The position numbers and the translations under genes are program-made. Under the pieces are notes generated by a model. That model was not told the DNA's origin and did no database searches. It saw only the letters and a program-made list of their open reading frames with translations. 64,000 nt of DNA from Bacteroides zhangwenhongii (GTDB lineage Bacteria > Bacteroidota > Bacteroidia > Bacteroidales > Bacteroidaceae). The stretch is taken from contig NZ_CP059856.1 in NCBI RefSeq assembly GCF_009193325.2, positions 868,001 through 932,000 on the forward strand, read 5' to 3'. Shown here piece after piece: positions 17,454 to 23,718 of the stretch (within the stretch, counting starts at the first letter, position 1; every line of letters begins with the position of its first letter).

Positions 17454-17900
17454 TTACCACTTCCAGCCATCCGCCCAGCCCCATTTGTCGAACAGCCATG
17501 CTTCCAAGAAGAAAAGCGCAACGGGTAGCAGGTAGAGGAAAAATAACTGCGCTGTGCCAATACGTTTGGAGCGGCGGTAGTGGCTCATCAGTGCCGACAC
17601 ACGGGCTTTCCGGTATCGGACAAGGATGAATATGCAAAAAAACAAAAACATTGCGATAAAATAATCCAAACGTAAATGCGACCATACGCTGTTGCGCAGA
17701 AGAATGTCGCCGGGCAGAACCACCAACCACCACCAATACGCAAGTAGCAGCGTGAAGCCTGACATCCGTCCCCACTTCCTGCCCCAAACCTCTCCCTTGA
17801 AATACAGGTAGTCAAAAAGGTAATACCTATAATTCGTCCGGTCGACACGTTGTTTCACCCGTTCAAAATAGTTGTCGGTCTTTTCTATTCTTTTGCTCAT
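17454..17900 (-). CDS. Small membrane protein, putative immunity-array member
   Basis: A 148-residue protein of unknown function. It has a charged N-terminus (about 1-45), then three or so hydrophobic segments: SGFTLLLAYWWWLVVLPG, LDYFIAMFLFFCIFILV and TAQLFFLYLLPVALFFLEAW. It ends in a Trp-rich tail. It is the last gene of a minus-strand group downstream of the tyrosine recombinase and sits 12 nt from another small membrane protein. Membrane-embedded immunity proteins against pore-forming or lipid-targeting toxins have this general form, but the role here is inferred only from its neighbours. Confidence 0.6.
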   Translation of the reverse strand: MSKRIEKTDNYFERVKQRVDRTNYRYYLFDYLYFKGEVWGRKWGRMSGFTLLLAYWWWLVVLPGDILLRNSVWSHLRLDYFIAMFLFFCIFILVRYRKARVSALMSHYRRSKRIGTAQLFFLYLLPVALFFLEAWLFDKWGWADGWKW

Positions 17901-17912
17901 ATATTCGATAAA

Positions 17913-18110
17913 TTATGTTCTCCAAAATGCAAAATAAAGCAGGGTGATACCCGGTACAATTCCAAAAAAGACAAGACCTGTCAAGAGAAAGACCCAATCC
18001 GAATAATGGAAATCAAGTTCTTCATAAGGAATGGCGGCTTTCTTTATATATCTGTGCCATACCCATATTAGAACTTTTCCAAATCTCTTTACTGTGACAA
18101 GGCTACTCAT
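17913..18110 (-). CDS. 65-residue membrane protein, putative immunity-array member
   Basis: A short protein with an amphipathic N-terminus (VKRFGKVLIWVWHRYIKKAA) and one strong membrane segment (WVFLLTGLVFFGIVPGITLL). No family is recognised. Nine nucleotides separate it from the 34-residue gene upstream and 12 from the membrane gene downstream, so the three small genes look like one cassette. Low GC matches the rest of the array and contrasts with the mob genes. Confidence 0.5.
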   Translation of the reverse strand: MSSLVTVKRFGKVLIWVWHRYIKKAAIPYEELDFHYSDWVFLLTGLVFFGIVPGITLLYFAFWRT

Positions 18111-18119
18111 AATTGTTTT

Positions 18120-18224
18120 TTAGCTTTCAAGCTGGATAAGCAGAAAGTAACCACATACTATTATTAATATTCCAATTACCAAGCCGATACTCCAAAACAG
18201 CCAATCTATATCATATATCTTCAT
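18120..18224 (-). CDS. 34-residue single-pass membrane peptide
   Basis: From the ATG at 18224 the frame reads MKIYDIDWLFWSIGLVIGIL and then a further hydrophobic stretch ending LLIQLES before TAA at 18120. It is almost one transmembrane helix with a short charged tail. It falls below usual gene-calling limits, but its spacing (9 nt to the next gene) and its position directly after a cassette-boundary repeat support it. The function is unknown. It could be a small partner of the two membrane proteins that follow. Confidence 0.45.
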   Translation of the reverse strand: MKIYDIDWLFWSIGLVIGILIIVCGYFLLIQLES

Positions 18225-18248
18225 ACATTTGTTTATTTTGGATTACCG

Positions 18249-18297
18249 ATAATGGGATAGCGTGGAACACTGGTAGGCGTTATCACGCTTCGTTAAC
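18249..18297. repeat. Cassette-boundary folded repeat, copy 1
   Basis: Layout: conserved ATAATGGGAT (18249-18258), stem AGCGTG (18259-18264), 19-nt core GAACAC...GTTAT (18265-18283), complementary stem CACGCT (18284-18289), then TCGTTAAC. The stem sequence differs from the other copies but remains fully paired. Confidence 0.8.
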
Positions 18298-18329
18298 ATC
18301 ATATTTTATTCTCATACCAGTGTACCATA

Positions 18330-18851
18330 TCAATAAACCATAATCACGAGGTCTTTTTGCTCTTCAATGGCTTCATCGAAAATAAAATTCAGGTCGTCCA
18401 TTTCCTGCTCATAGTCATAATCTCCGAGACCGTTACCCTCTTTCAGCGAGGTGTATTCCGTCCGCTTGCTCTCCAAATCTGAAACGGGTATGCTGATGAT
18501 ATAGGGAAAATCACCGCTCAAAGGAATAGGGATGAATGTACTTTGACTATCCAGTTGCCAAAGGTTTTCCGCACGGTAGATTTGTGTCCCGTAATGGTTG
18601 CAAATCTTTTCATATATATACCCATACATGAAAGCAATTTCGGGATAACGGATTTCCCCGTTCACAATGTCTGCTAATACCGCATAAGCATCTTTATCCG
18701 TATTTAGACTGTCACTAAAATAATAGTTCAGACTATCAAGTTCCTGCTTTAACGCAATTTTCAGTTGGGTTATCAGCAAATTATCACAAGCCCCGTAAAC
18801 GGATTTTACCTTATCGGCATCAGTCAAATAAGAATAAACCGAGTAACTCAT
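18330..18851 (-). CDS. DUF7691-like protein, putative immunity protein
   Basis: A 173-residue soluble, acidic protein beginning MSYSVYSYLTDADKVKSVYG, with a middle YGYIYEKICNHYGTQIY and IPIPLSGDFPYIISIPVSDL. This resembles the DUF7691 family (small proteins starting MSYxxxxYLxD), by recollection of the pattern only. Its start lies 9 nt after the stop of the DUF1911-type gene on the same strand, so the pair form one cassette between two boundary repeats. Orphan immunity function is inferred from this context. It could instead be a partner of the DUF1911 protein. Confidence 0.6.
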   Translation of the reverse strand: MSYSVYSYLTDADKVKSVYGACDNLLITQLKIALKQELDSLNYYFSDSLNTDKDAYAVLADIVNGEIRYPEIAFMYGYIYEKICNHYGTQIYRAENLWQLDSQSTFIPIPLSGDFPYIISIPVSDLESKRTEYTSLKEGNGLGDYDYEQEMDDLNFIFDEAIEEQKDLVIMVY

Positions 18852-18860
18852 ATCTTGTCT

Positions 18861-19583
18861 TTATTTAATGTCGTTCCAATGTACCATATCGTATGGATAA
18901 TAGGGCAATCCTTTCAGACAGCTATCATCCAGCCCCAAAACCTTAACCAATGCACCGCTTTCAAAGCTCCAATAGCCGTCATGTACAATACCATATTTAT
19001 GGTCGTTATACCAATAATAATCGGAGTGTCCACGATACCACTCTTTTTTTAGATACTTCTCTAATCGTTTTATTGCCTGTGTCTTATCTGTTTTAGCCAA
19101 ATCCGACACTTCTAATATTGCCCTATAAGGTATATTGTCAAAGACACAATCTGCCAATTTCTTCCGTTCGGGGAAGCGGTAATTTAGCAAAACATCATAA
19201 ACACGGTCTTTGACTTCTTTCTTATCTATAAGCATAAGGAGTTCGTGGATAACATTATCATCATATTCCAGCATGATACCTATCGAAAGTAACCATAGCA
19301 TTTTTAAATAGTCACCGTAGGGTGTCCAACTCCCGTGCATTGCTTTTATTGTTTGAAGATAATCTTGTTGAATACATTCTAATCCTATTCCCATAGAGTA
19401 CTTTGTAACAATAGAATTAACCCTATAATCAACTAAGCGACCATAATAGATTGAAGCGTCAAACTCCACTTTATTATTAACAAATTGGCTAATTTCATTT
19501 TCTAAGCCACTTATTTTATTTGTATATTTCGCTAATTGCTTTAAATACTGTTCTTCCGTAAAAAGTTTATCTCTTAATTCCAT
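18861..19583 (-). CDS. DUF1910/DUF1911 protein, PoNi-type immunity protein
   Basis: A 240-residue protein with an N-terminal DUF1910-like region (MELRDKLFTEEQYLKQLAKY, about 1-110) and a C-terminal DUF1911 region including HDGYWSFESGALVKVLGLDD and KGLPYYPYDMVHW (about 198-236). DUF1911 proteins are known immunity partners (PoNi) of PoNe-type DNase toxins delivered by type VI secretion and related systems. No PoNe-like toxin gene is present in the window, so this is an orphan immunity gene. It would protect the host cell from neighbours' DNase effectors. Low GC and cassette-like boundaries suggest recent acquisition. Confidence 0.8.
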   Translation of the reverse strand: MELRDKLFTEEQYLKQLAKYTNKISGLENEISQFVNNKVEFDASIYYGRLVDYRVNSIVTKYSMGIGLECIQQDYLQTIKAMHGSWTPYGDYLKMLWLLSIGIMLEYDDNVIHELLMLIDKKEVKDRVYDVLLNYRFPERKKLADCVFDNIPYRAILEVSDLAKTDKTQAIKRLEKYLKKEWYRGHSDYYWYNDHKYGIVHDGYWSFESGALVKVLGLDDSCLKGLPYYPYDMVHWNDIK

Positions 19584-19605
19584 ATATGGTACACTGTTTT
19601 TGATG

Positions 19606-19655
19606 TTAATGGTTTGGAAAGGAACACCGTTCAGGGGTTATCTTTCCTTGTTACC
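19606..19655. repeat. Cassette-boundary folded repeat, copy 2
   Basis: TTAATGGTTT (19606-19615), stem GGAAAG (19616-19621), core GAACACCGTTCAGGGGTTAT (19622-19641), stem CTTTCC (19642-19647), TTGTTACC (19648-19655). The stop codon of the next upstream cassette gene (19638-19640) lies inside the core. Confidence 0.85.
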
Positions 19656-20060
19656 AATGAATTTACTTTTGTATATAGCGTACTCTACTGTGTAAGTAGC
19701 CAGCTTCACGCCTAAGAACATACCTACAAGCAATATATATGCTACAAAGCAATATTGATTATACAAGAGGTCTTTTAAGAATACAGGTATCAATAAGGCT
19801 ATGATTGTAGCGTTCTGAAACCACTTCTGTACTTTCAATAAGAGGTTAATATATAAATGGTTTCCTATGTAATTGAACCCCCATTTATAATTATGCCGTT
19901 TCAGGTAAGACAATGAAAACCAAAGTCCTACAAGTGAAGCAATAAGGGCTACTCGCCACCATGTTCCCATGTAAGGGAACATACCTTTTAAGAATGTCAG
20001 CAAAACAATACCTATTATGCTACATTCATATACTATTCTTACTTTTGTTACATCATTCAT
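19638..20060 (-). CDS. Four-helix membrane protein, putative immunity-array member
   Basis: A 140-residue polytopic membrane protein. Hydrophobic segments are near residues 9-27 (ECSIIGIVLLTFLKGMFPYM), 35-52, 80-97 (NATIIALLIPVFLKDLLY) and 102-121 (FVAYILLVGMFLGVKLATY). No family is recognised. It stands alone between two boundary repeats, so it behaves as a single-gene cassette, and its stop codon lies within the left repeat. A membrane immunity function is inferred from position only. Confidence 0.6.
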   Translation of the reverse strand: MNDVTKVRIVYECSIIGIVLLTFLKGMFPYMGTWWRVALIASLVGLWFSLSYLKRHNYKWGFNYIGNHLYINLLLKVQKWFQNATIIALLIPVFLKDLLYNQYCFVAYILLVGMFLGVKLATYTVEYAIYKSKFIGNKER

Positions 20061-20079
20061 ATATGTACGCTATTTGTTG

Positions 20080-20130
20080 GTAATGGGTTGTGAATAACTG
20101 ACCGTTAGGGCAGTTCATTCACTTGTTATC
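20080..20130. repeat. Cassette-boundary folded repeat, copy 3
   Basis: GTAATGGGTT (20080-20089), stem GTGAAT (20090-20095), 21-nt core AACTG...CAGTTC (20096-20116), stem ATTCAC (20117-20122), TTGTTATC (20123-20130). The core has its own AACTG/CAGTT pairing. Confidence 0.85.
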
Positions 20131-20708
20131 GTTTGTTTACTTTTCTTTGCAAAGTATATTTCATTATATAAATTGCCACCGATTACAATATCTGGTCTTA
20201 GTTTCCGCAATTCTTTCAAAGCGGGAACCTTGAATGGAGAGCCACACCAAAAGACTCTTTCAAGAGATTTACTTTGTAGGATTGGTGAATAATCATTGTC
20301 TTTAACTTTGACTTGACTTAGACCTAAATATATAAGTTTGGGAAGTTCTTCAATTCCTCTAATTGTTTCTATTCTATTTACTTTTGTATAGCTAAGAGCT
20401 ACTAAATTAGCCAATTTCGGGATGTTAAAATGTTCCTCTACTTGAGGTAAGCAATAAAGGGTTATGTTTTCAAGCATCTGCAAATTTCCAATATTTGATA
20501 TATCTTGAAGAAATCGGCAATAATATAATGAAATTCGGCGTAAATTGCTTAAACAGGCAATTCCGAACAATGAAGTGAGCCTGCAAAAAGCAATCTCAAG
20601 GCATTCAATCTTTTCAGGATTGATAATCTTTGCGAAATCAACATCTTCTTTTTCATATCGAAGTGTCTTCAATTTCTTGTCATTTATCAGTTGTTCAAAT
20701 ACTTCCAT
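20115..20708 (-). CDS. Leucine-rich-repeat protein, putative immunity-array member
   Basis: A 197-residue protein in which leucine-rich-repeat-like units recur roughly every 22-24 residues (IECLEIAFCRLTSLFGIACL, LRRISLYYCRFLQDISNIGN, LENITLYCLPQVEEHFNIPK, and later KLIYLGLSQVKVKD). There is no signal peptide, so it should be cytoplasmic. Small cytoplasmic LRR proteins occur among polymorphic-toxin immunity families. It is a single-gene cassette flanked by repeats at 20080-20130 and 20731-20781. The partner toxin is unknown. Confidence 0.65.
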   Translation of the reverse strand: MEVFEQLINDKKLKTLRYEKEDVDFAKIINPEKIECLEIAFCRLTSLFGIACLSNLRRISLYYCRFLQDISNIGNLQMLENITLYCLPQVEEHFNIPKLANLVALSYTKVNRIETIRGIEELPKLIYLGLSQVKVKDNDYSPILQSKSLERVFWCGSPFKVPALKELRKLRPDIVIGGNLYNEIYFAKKSKQTITSE

Positions 20709-20730
20709 TTTACATATTCTTAGATAAACG

Positions 20731-20781
20731 ATAATGGTTTGGTGAGGAACAGCGTTTAGCTGTTATCTCGACCTTGTTATA
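20731..20781. repeat. Cassette-boundary folded repeat, copy 4
   Basis: ATAATGGTTT (20731-20740), stem GGTGAG (20741-20746), core GAACAGCGTTTAGCTGTTAT (20747-20766) with perfect AACAGC/GCTGTT pairing, stem CTCGACC (20767-20773, one bulged G), TTGTTATA (20774-20781). The upstream cassette gene's stop (20777-20779) lies in the last block. Confidence 0.85.
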
Positions 20782-21433
20782 AGCTAAATTTCTTTGTTAT
20801 TAAATTCTTTATCATTTTAGCATCTGTGCTACTCAGCATATAAATGCCACATGGTTTACTAAGACCTTGCTGTATCTCTGCATCCGTTATCCCTAAGTTG
20901 AACATTATCCCTAAAGGAAGAAACCAAGAGTTAGGAACTTGCTCGTCCTCAATCTTTACCTTTGGAATATGGCTTTCTGCGTCATTTTCACAATTCAATA
21001 CACATCCTCTATCTTCTTCTTGTAGATTTCCGGTAGCATCTAATTCGGCACAATAGAAACGCTTTTCTTGGCTACTCTCATAATAGCCATAAGCGTAACG
21101 ATATTCCCATAAATCTATCGAGAAGTAATAGACACCACATTTTGCCGAAAGCCTTTTACCCAATGTTTCGTAAATATATCGTAAACATTTTCCTTCAACG
21201 ATATAATATCCGTTAATGAATGATGAAATCAATATCTTATCAACCCTTGTTAAAAGGTCATTAAGATAATTGTCTGCATTTTCATAAGTAGTACAAAGTA
21301 TTGGGTTGTTATCCCACTGCTCATTATCAGACAAAAGAGTTAGCCCCAATATGTCTGCAACATCTTTTTTAACGGATGCAGGTATTAGGAGCCAATCAGC
21401 ACAGCTAAAATGTTCTTGTACTTGTTCGTTCAT
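20777..21433 (-). CDS. Unknown cytoplasmic protein, first gene of the putative immunity array
   Basis: A 218-residue protein with no family I recognise. It lacks a signal peptide and membrane segments. It starts MNEQVQEHFSCADWLLIPAS and has a Tyr-rich middle (VYYFSIDLWEYRYAYGYYES) and an acidic stretch near 135-170. It is the gene closest to the tyrosine recombinase (77 bp away, same strand). In cassette arrays the newest insertion is often next to the recombinase, so this may be the most recently acquired gene. An immunity role is inferred from context only. Confidence 0.55.
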   Translation of the reverse strand: MNEQVQEHFSCADWLLIPASVKKDVADILGLTLLSDNEQWDNNPILCTTYENADNYLNDLLTRVDKILISSFINGYYIVEGKCLRYIYETLGKRLSAKCGVYYFSIDLWEYRYAYGYYESSQEKRFYCAELDATGNLQEEDRGCVLNCENDAESHIPKVKIEDEQVPNSWFLPLGIMFNLGITDAEIQQGLSKPCGIYMLSSTDAKMIKNLITKKFSL

Positions 21434-21464
21434 AATTTGGTGTACTATTGCTTATAATTTATTT

Positions 21465-21490
21465 ATAACCGCACCTTATGGTGTCGTTCC
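21465..21490. repeat. Related core between recombinase and first cassette, possible attI-like site
   Basis: On the minus strand this reads GGAACG...GCGGTTAT, matching the GGAAC...GTTAT core of the boundary repeats in inverted orientation. The conserved outer blocks and 6-bp stems of the other copies are absent. A primary insertion site would be expected at this position. Confidence 0.4.
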
Positions 21491-21510
21491 TACACATCTA
21501 TAACTGCACC

Positions 21511-22617
21511 TCACGAATTATCCAGTGTATCAAGAGGATTAGGGATTTTTGCTTTATGGGTACTTGACACATGAAGATAAATGGTTGTGGTCTTGATGTC
21601 GTTGTGTCCCAGCAATTCTTGTATTGTGTGCAGGTCTGTTCCCTGTTCCAGCAAGTGTGTGGCAAAGGAGTGGCGCAGCATGTGTACGTGTACACGGTGT
21701 TTGATGCCTGCACGATGTGCGGCTTCTTTCAGTACTTTCACCAATGCACTTGCCGAATATTGCTCTCCGGGTGTTTCGCCCTCAAACAGCCATTTTTGTG
21801 GACGATATTCCCGAAAGTAGTGCCGTAGTTCTTCCAGCAACTTGGGCGAAAGGAGCGAATAACGGCATTTCTTCCCCTTGCCCATAATGCGAACCGACAT
21901 TGTTTCACTGTTGATGTCTTGCGGGGTGAGGTTAAGCAATTCGCTTCTTCTAAGTCCGGCAGAGTAAACCAACGAAATCATGCAGTGATGCTTGATGTTG
22001 GAAATTTGTGCAAGGATGCGCTTAATTTCATTCTTGCTCAACACTTCGGGCAGGCTCTTGTACTCTTTGGCACGGGTGATACCGCCGTAGTATTGTCGCT
22101 TGCCGCCTTTCACCTGCTCATAATAGAACTTGATAGCATTGATGCGCATATTCTGTTGCGACACCGAGATTTTCTTCTCGTTCACAAGATAGAGTATGTA
22201 CTTGTTGATGTCCGGCACTTTCAGGCGGTCGATGTTCCGTCCCTTGTGATATTCCATGAAGTCGCTGAAATAGGCACGGTATGTTTTGACGGTCGAGGGG
22301 CTGTAACGCTTCTGTTCCAGCAGTTCGAGGTAGCCTTTGGGCAGTGTGTATTCCCTTTTAGGTTTGGGATGCCGCACGTAAACCCGGCTGTAATCAATAT
22401 AGGCGTGGGGTGAATAGCGGTCATAGAAATCCGGCAGGCTGAAAGCGGCTGACGCTATGTATGCAGAGCCGTTGCCAGCCATTTCTATGCCCGTTTCTTG
22501 GGCGAGCAGCAGGGCGACAGCCTGACTGTTCGCATATTCTATCCGTATGTAGTCCGCACCGTCCCTTGCGTCTTTGTGCAGCACGATGCTTCCTCTTTGT
22601 TTCTGAACCTTATCCAT
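21511..22617 (-). CDS. Tyrosine recombinase (XerD-like integrase)
   Basis: From the ATG at 22617 the product has 368 residues. The catalytic set is complete: Arg in AGLRRSELL, Lys in MGKGKKCRY, His-x-x-Arg in HVHMLRHSFATHLL, His in LLGHNDIKT and nucleophile Tyr in TTIYLHVS. A SAM-like core-binding domain precedes it (RYSPSTVKTYRAYFSDFMEY), after an extra N-terminal region of about 90 residues. I chose 22617 because a perfect -7 box (TATCTTTG, 22642-22649) lies between it and the upstream ATG at 22683. It could mobilise the whole element at the tRNA-Ser, the adjacent cassettes, or both. Confidence 0.9.
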   Translation of the reverse strand: MDKVQKQRGSIVLHKDARDGADYIRIEYANSQAVALLLAQETGIEMAGNGSAYIASAAFSLPDFYDRYSPHAYIDYSRVYVRHPKPKREYTLPKGYLELLEQKRYSPSTVKTYRAYFSDFMEYHKGRNIDRLKVPDINKYILYLVNEKKISVSQQNMRINAIKFYYEQVKGGKRQYYGGITRAKEYKSLPEVLSKNEIKRILAQISNIKHHCMISLVYSAGLRRSELLNLTPQDINSETMSVRIMGKGKKCRYSLLSPKLLEELRHYFREYRPQKWLFEGETPGEQYSASALVKVLKEAAHRAGIKHRVHVHMLRHSFATHLLEQGTDLHTIQELLGHNDIKTTTIYLHVSSTHKAKIPNPLDTLDNS

Positions 22618-22641
22618 GTCGCTGAATTTTGCTTCATGCTC

Positions 22642-22685
22642 CAAAGATAAAACAAAAACATCATATTTTGAACACTCGTTCAAAA
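22642..22685 (-). promoter_or_regulatory. Recombinase promoter with overlapping palindromic operator
   Basis: On the minus strand the -7 box TATCTTTG (22642-22649) matches TAnnTTTG. About 16 bp upstream is the perfect palindrome TTTTGAACACTCGTTCAAAA as read on the plus strand (22666-22685). This covers the expected -33 region and resembles typical TetR-family operators. The TetR gene is immediately upstream, so repression of the recombinase by that protein is likely. Confidence 0.65.
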
Positions 22686-22714
22686 ATAATAGAAGTTAAA
22701 AAAACAAAACTCTA

Positions 22715-23329
22715 TCAGGCTTTAAGCAGCGAATAGATATGGCGAAAGTTTTCTGCCAGTTCGTCCACGTTCAGACCGTTCAGAAATGCTTGTTCGTATG
22801 ACAGTCCTAAAAACATTTGCCGGAACATGATAGCCGTTTTCTTTACGTCCGTGTCACTCCTGATTTCCCCGCTTTCTTTTGCTTTCTGTATGACTTTCTC
22901 CCATAGGTCATAGTCTTGTCGGTAGATTTTCTCAATTTTCTGCCTGATGCCCGGATAGTACATGCGCACTTGTGACAGAAAGTGAAAGTAGTAGAAGTTA
23001 GGACTACAATCATGCGGGCTGCTATTATCGCCAATCAGTTCAACAATCCTTTTCATGGAAGCGGCTACCCCCGCTACGTATTGCCCGATGAACTCCGCCA
23101 ACGTAGCGGCGGGAGCGGCAAACTTGTTTTCCGGTTCGTGCATCTGCAACACGTATTTGTCCGCCACAGCCATAAATAAATCCAACTTGTGCGGAAAATA
23201 ATAAACGATACCCGTTTTTGTCACCCCGCAGGCTTTGGCAAGCGTGATGATGCTTGCTTTCTCGTAGTTCATCCTGATAAATACGCCGAACGCTTTATCT
23301 ATTACTTCTTCACGGTTAGTTATTATCAT
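22715..23329 (-). CDS. TetR/AcrR-family transcriptional regulator
   Basis: A 204-residue regulator with a classic TetR DNA-binding domain (about 3-50: NREEVIDKAFGVFIRMNYEK, TLAKACGVTKTGIVYYFPHK) and a helical ligand-binding domain. A -7-like box TATCTTCG (minus strand, 23353-23360) lies upstream. The gene sits directly upstream of the recombinase, on the same strand, with the palindrome 22666-22685 between them. It probably represses the recombinase and responds to a small molecule that is not predictable here. Confidence 0.88.
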   Translation of the reverse strand: MIITNREEVIDKAFGVFIRMNYEKASIITLAKACGVTKTGIVYYFPHKLDLFMAVADKYVLQMHEPENKFAAPAATLAEFIGQYVAGVAASMKRIVELIGDNSSPHDCSPNFYYFHFLSQVRMYYPGIRQKIEKIYRQDYDLWEKVIQKAKESGEIRSDTDVKKTAIMFRQMFLGLSYEQAFLNGLNVDELAENFRHIYSLLKA

Positions 23330-23398
23330 ACACGTTTGTTTTTAATCGGTTACGAAGATACGGATTTTGTTTTAACCATTTGTACCCCAGTGCTTTTT

Positions 23399-23451
23399 TT
23401 AGTGCAAGGTGCAAGTATATATTTATATATATAGCTTGCACCTTGCACTAA
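23399..23451. repeat. 53-bp near-perfect palindrome upstream of the TetR gene
   Basis: The 17-bp arm 23399-23415 (TTAGTGCAAGGTGCAAG) is the exact complement of 23435-23451. The 19-bp centre is an alternating A/T tract that is itself nearly palindromic. It lies between the TetR promoter and the putative element end. It could be a recombinase arm site or a cruciform; there is no gene here. Confidence 0.8.
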
Positions 23452-23637
23452 CCCCAAAATATTTATTATCAGATATTTGCGAGTTTCAAAAGAAAGCCGT
23501 ATCTTTGAACCCGAAAGTTAGGCAGACAAACAGCGGTCAAAGTTGGACAAGCCCAACATCTGAAAATCGTTACTGTTTCGTTACCTATTTGAAATTTTGA
23601 AAGCGAAGTAGCTGAAATATAAGCGGTTAGAGTTGTA

Positions 23638-23660
23638 GGTTCAAAACCCTCTCTCTCCGC
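23638..23660 (+). other. attR: tRNA-Ser 3'-end-like sequence, probable right attachment site
   Basis: GGTTCAAAACC resembles a T-arm and is followed by CTCTCTCCGC. The acceptor strand plus discriminator TCTCTCCG is identical to that of the intact tRNA-Ser at 23719-23806. No matching 5' half lies upstream. NBU2-type elements are known to integrate at the 3' end of tRNA-Ser genes, which leaves such a fragment at one junction. The other half should lie beyond the left edge. Confidence 0.5.
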
Positions 23661-23662
23661 TG

Positions 23663-23689
23663 AAAAGCAGCAGGTTAGCTGCTTTTTTA
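23663..23689 (+). terminator. Terminator after the tRNA-Ser fragment
   Basis: AAAAGCAGC (23663-23671) pairs with GCTGCTTTT (23678-23686) and continues into Ts. It fits the original terminator of the disrupted tRNA gene. Confidence 0.75.
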
Positions 23690-23718
23690 TTTTATAGGGA
23701 AGCGAATTTTCCCCCTAA

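Noticed and set aside
17284..17787. 167-residue minus-strand frame overlapping the AraC and membrane genes
   Set aside because: It overlaps two better-supported frames and has the composition of an out-of-frame shadow.
21919..22413. 164-residue plus-strand frame within the recombinase gene
   Set aside because: Antisense shadow of the recombinase catalytic domain.
22618..22683. Longer N-terminus for the tyrosine recombinase
   Set aside because: A consensus -7 box and a palindrome lie within this stretch, so transcription should begin after it. The start at 22617 is preferred.
23590..23660. A second complete tRNA gene
   Set aside because: Only the T-arm and 3' acceptor strand resemble a tRNA. 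No pairing 5' acceptor strand or anticodon arm is found upstream.
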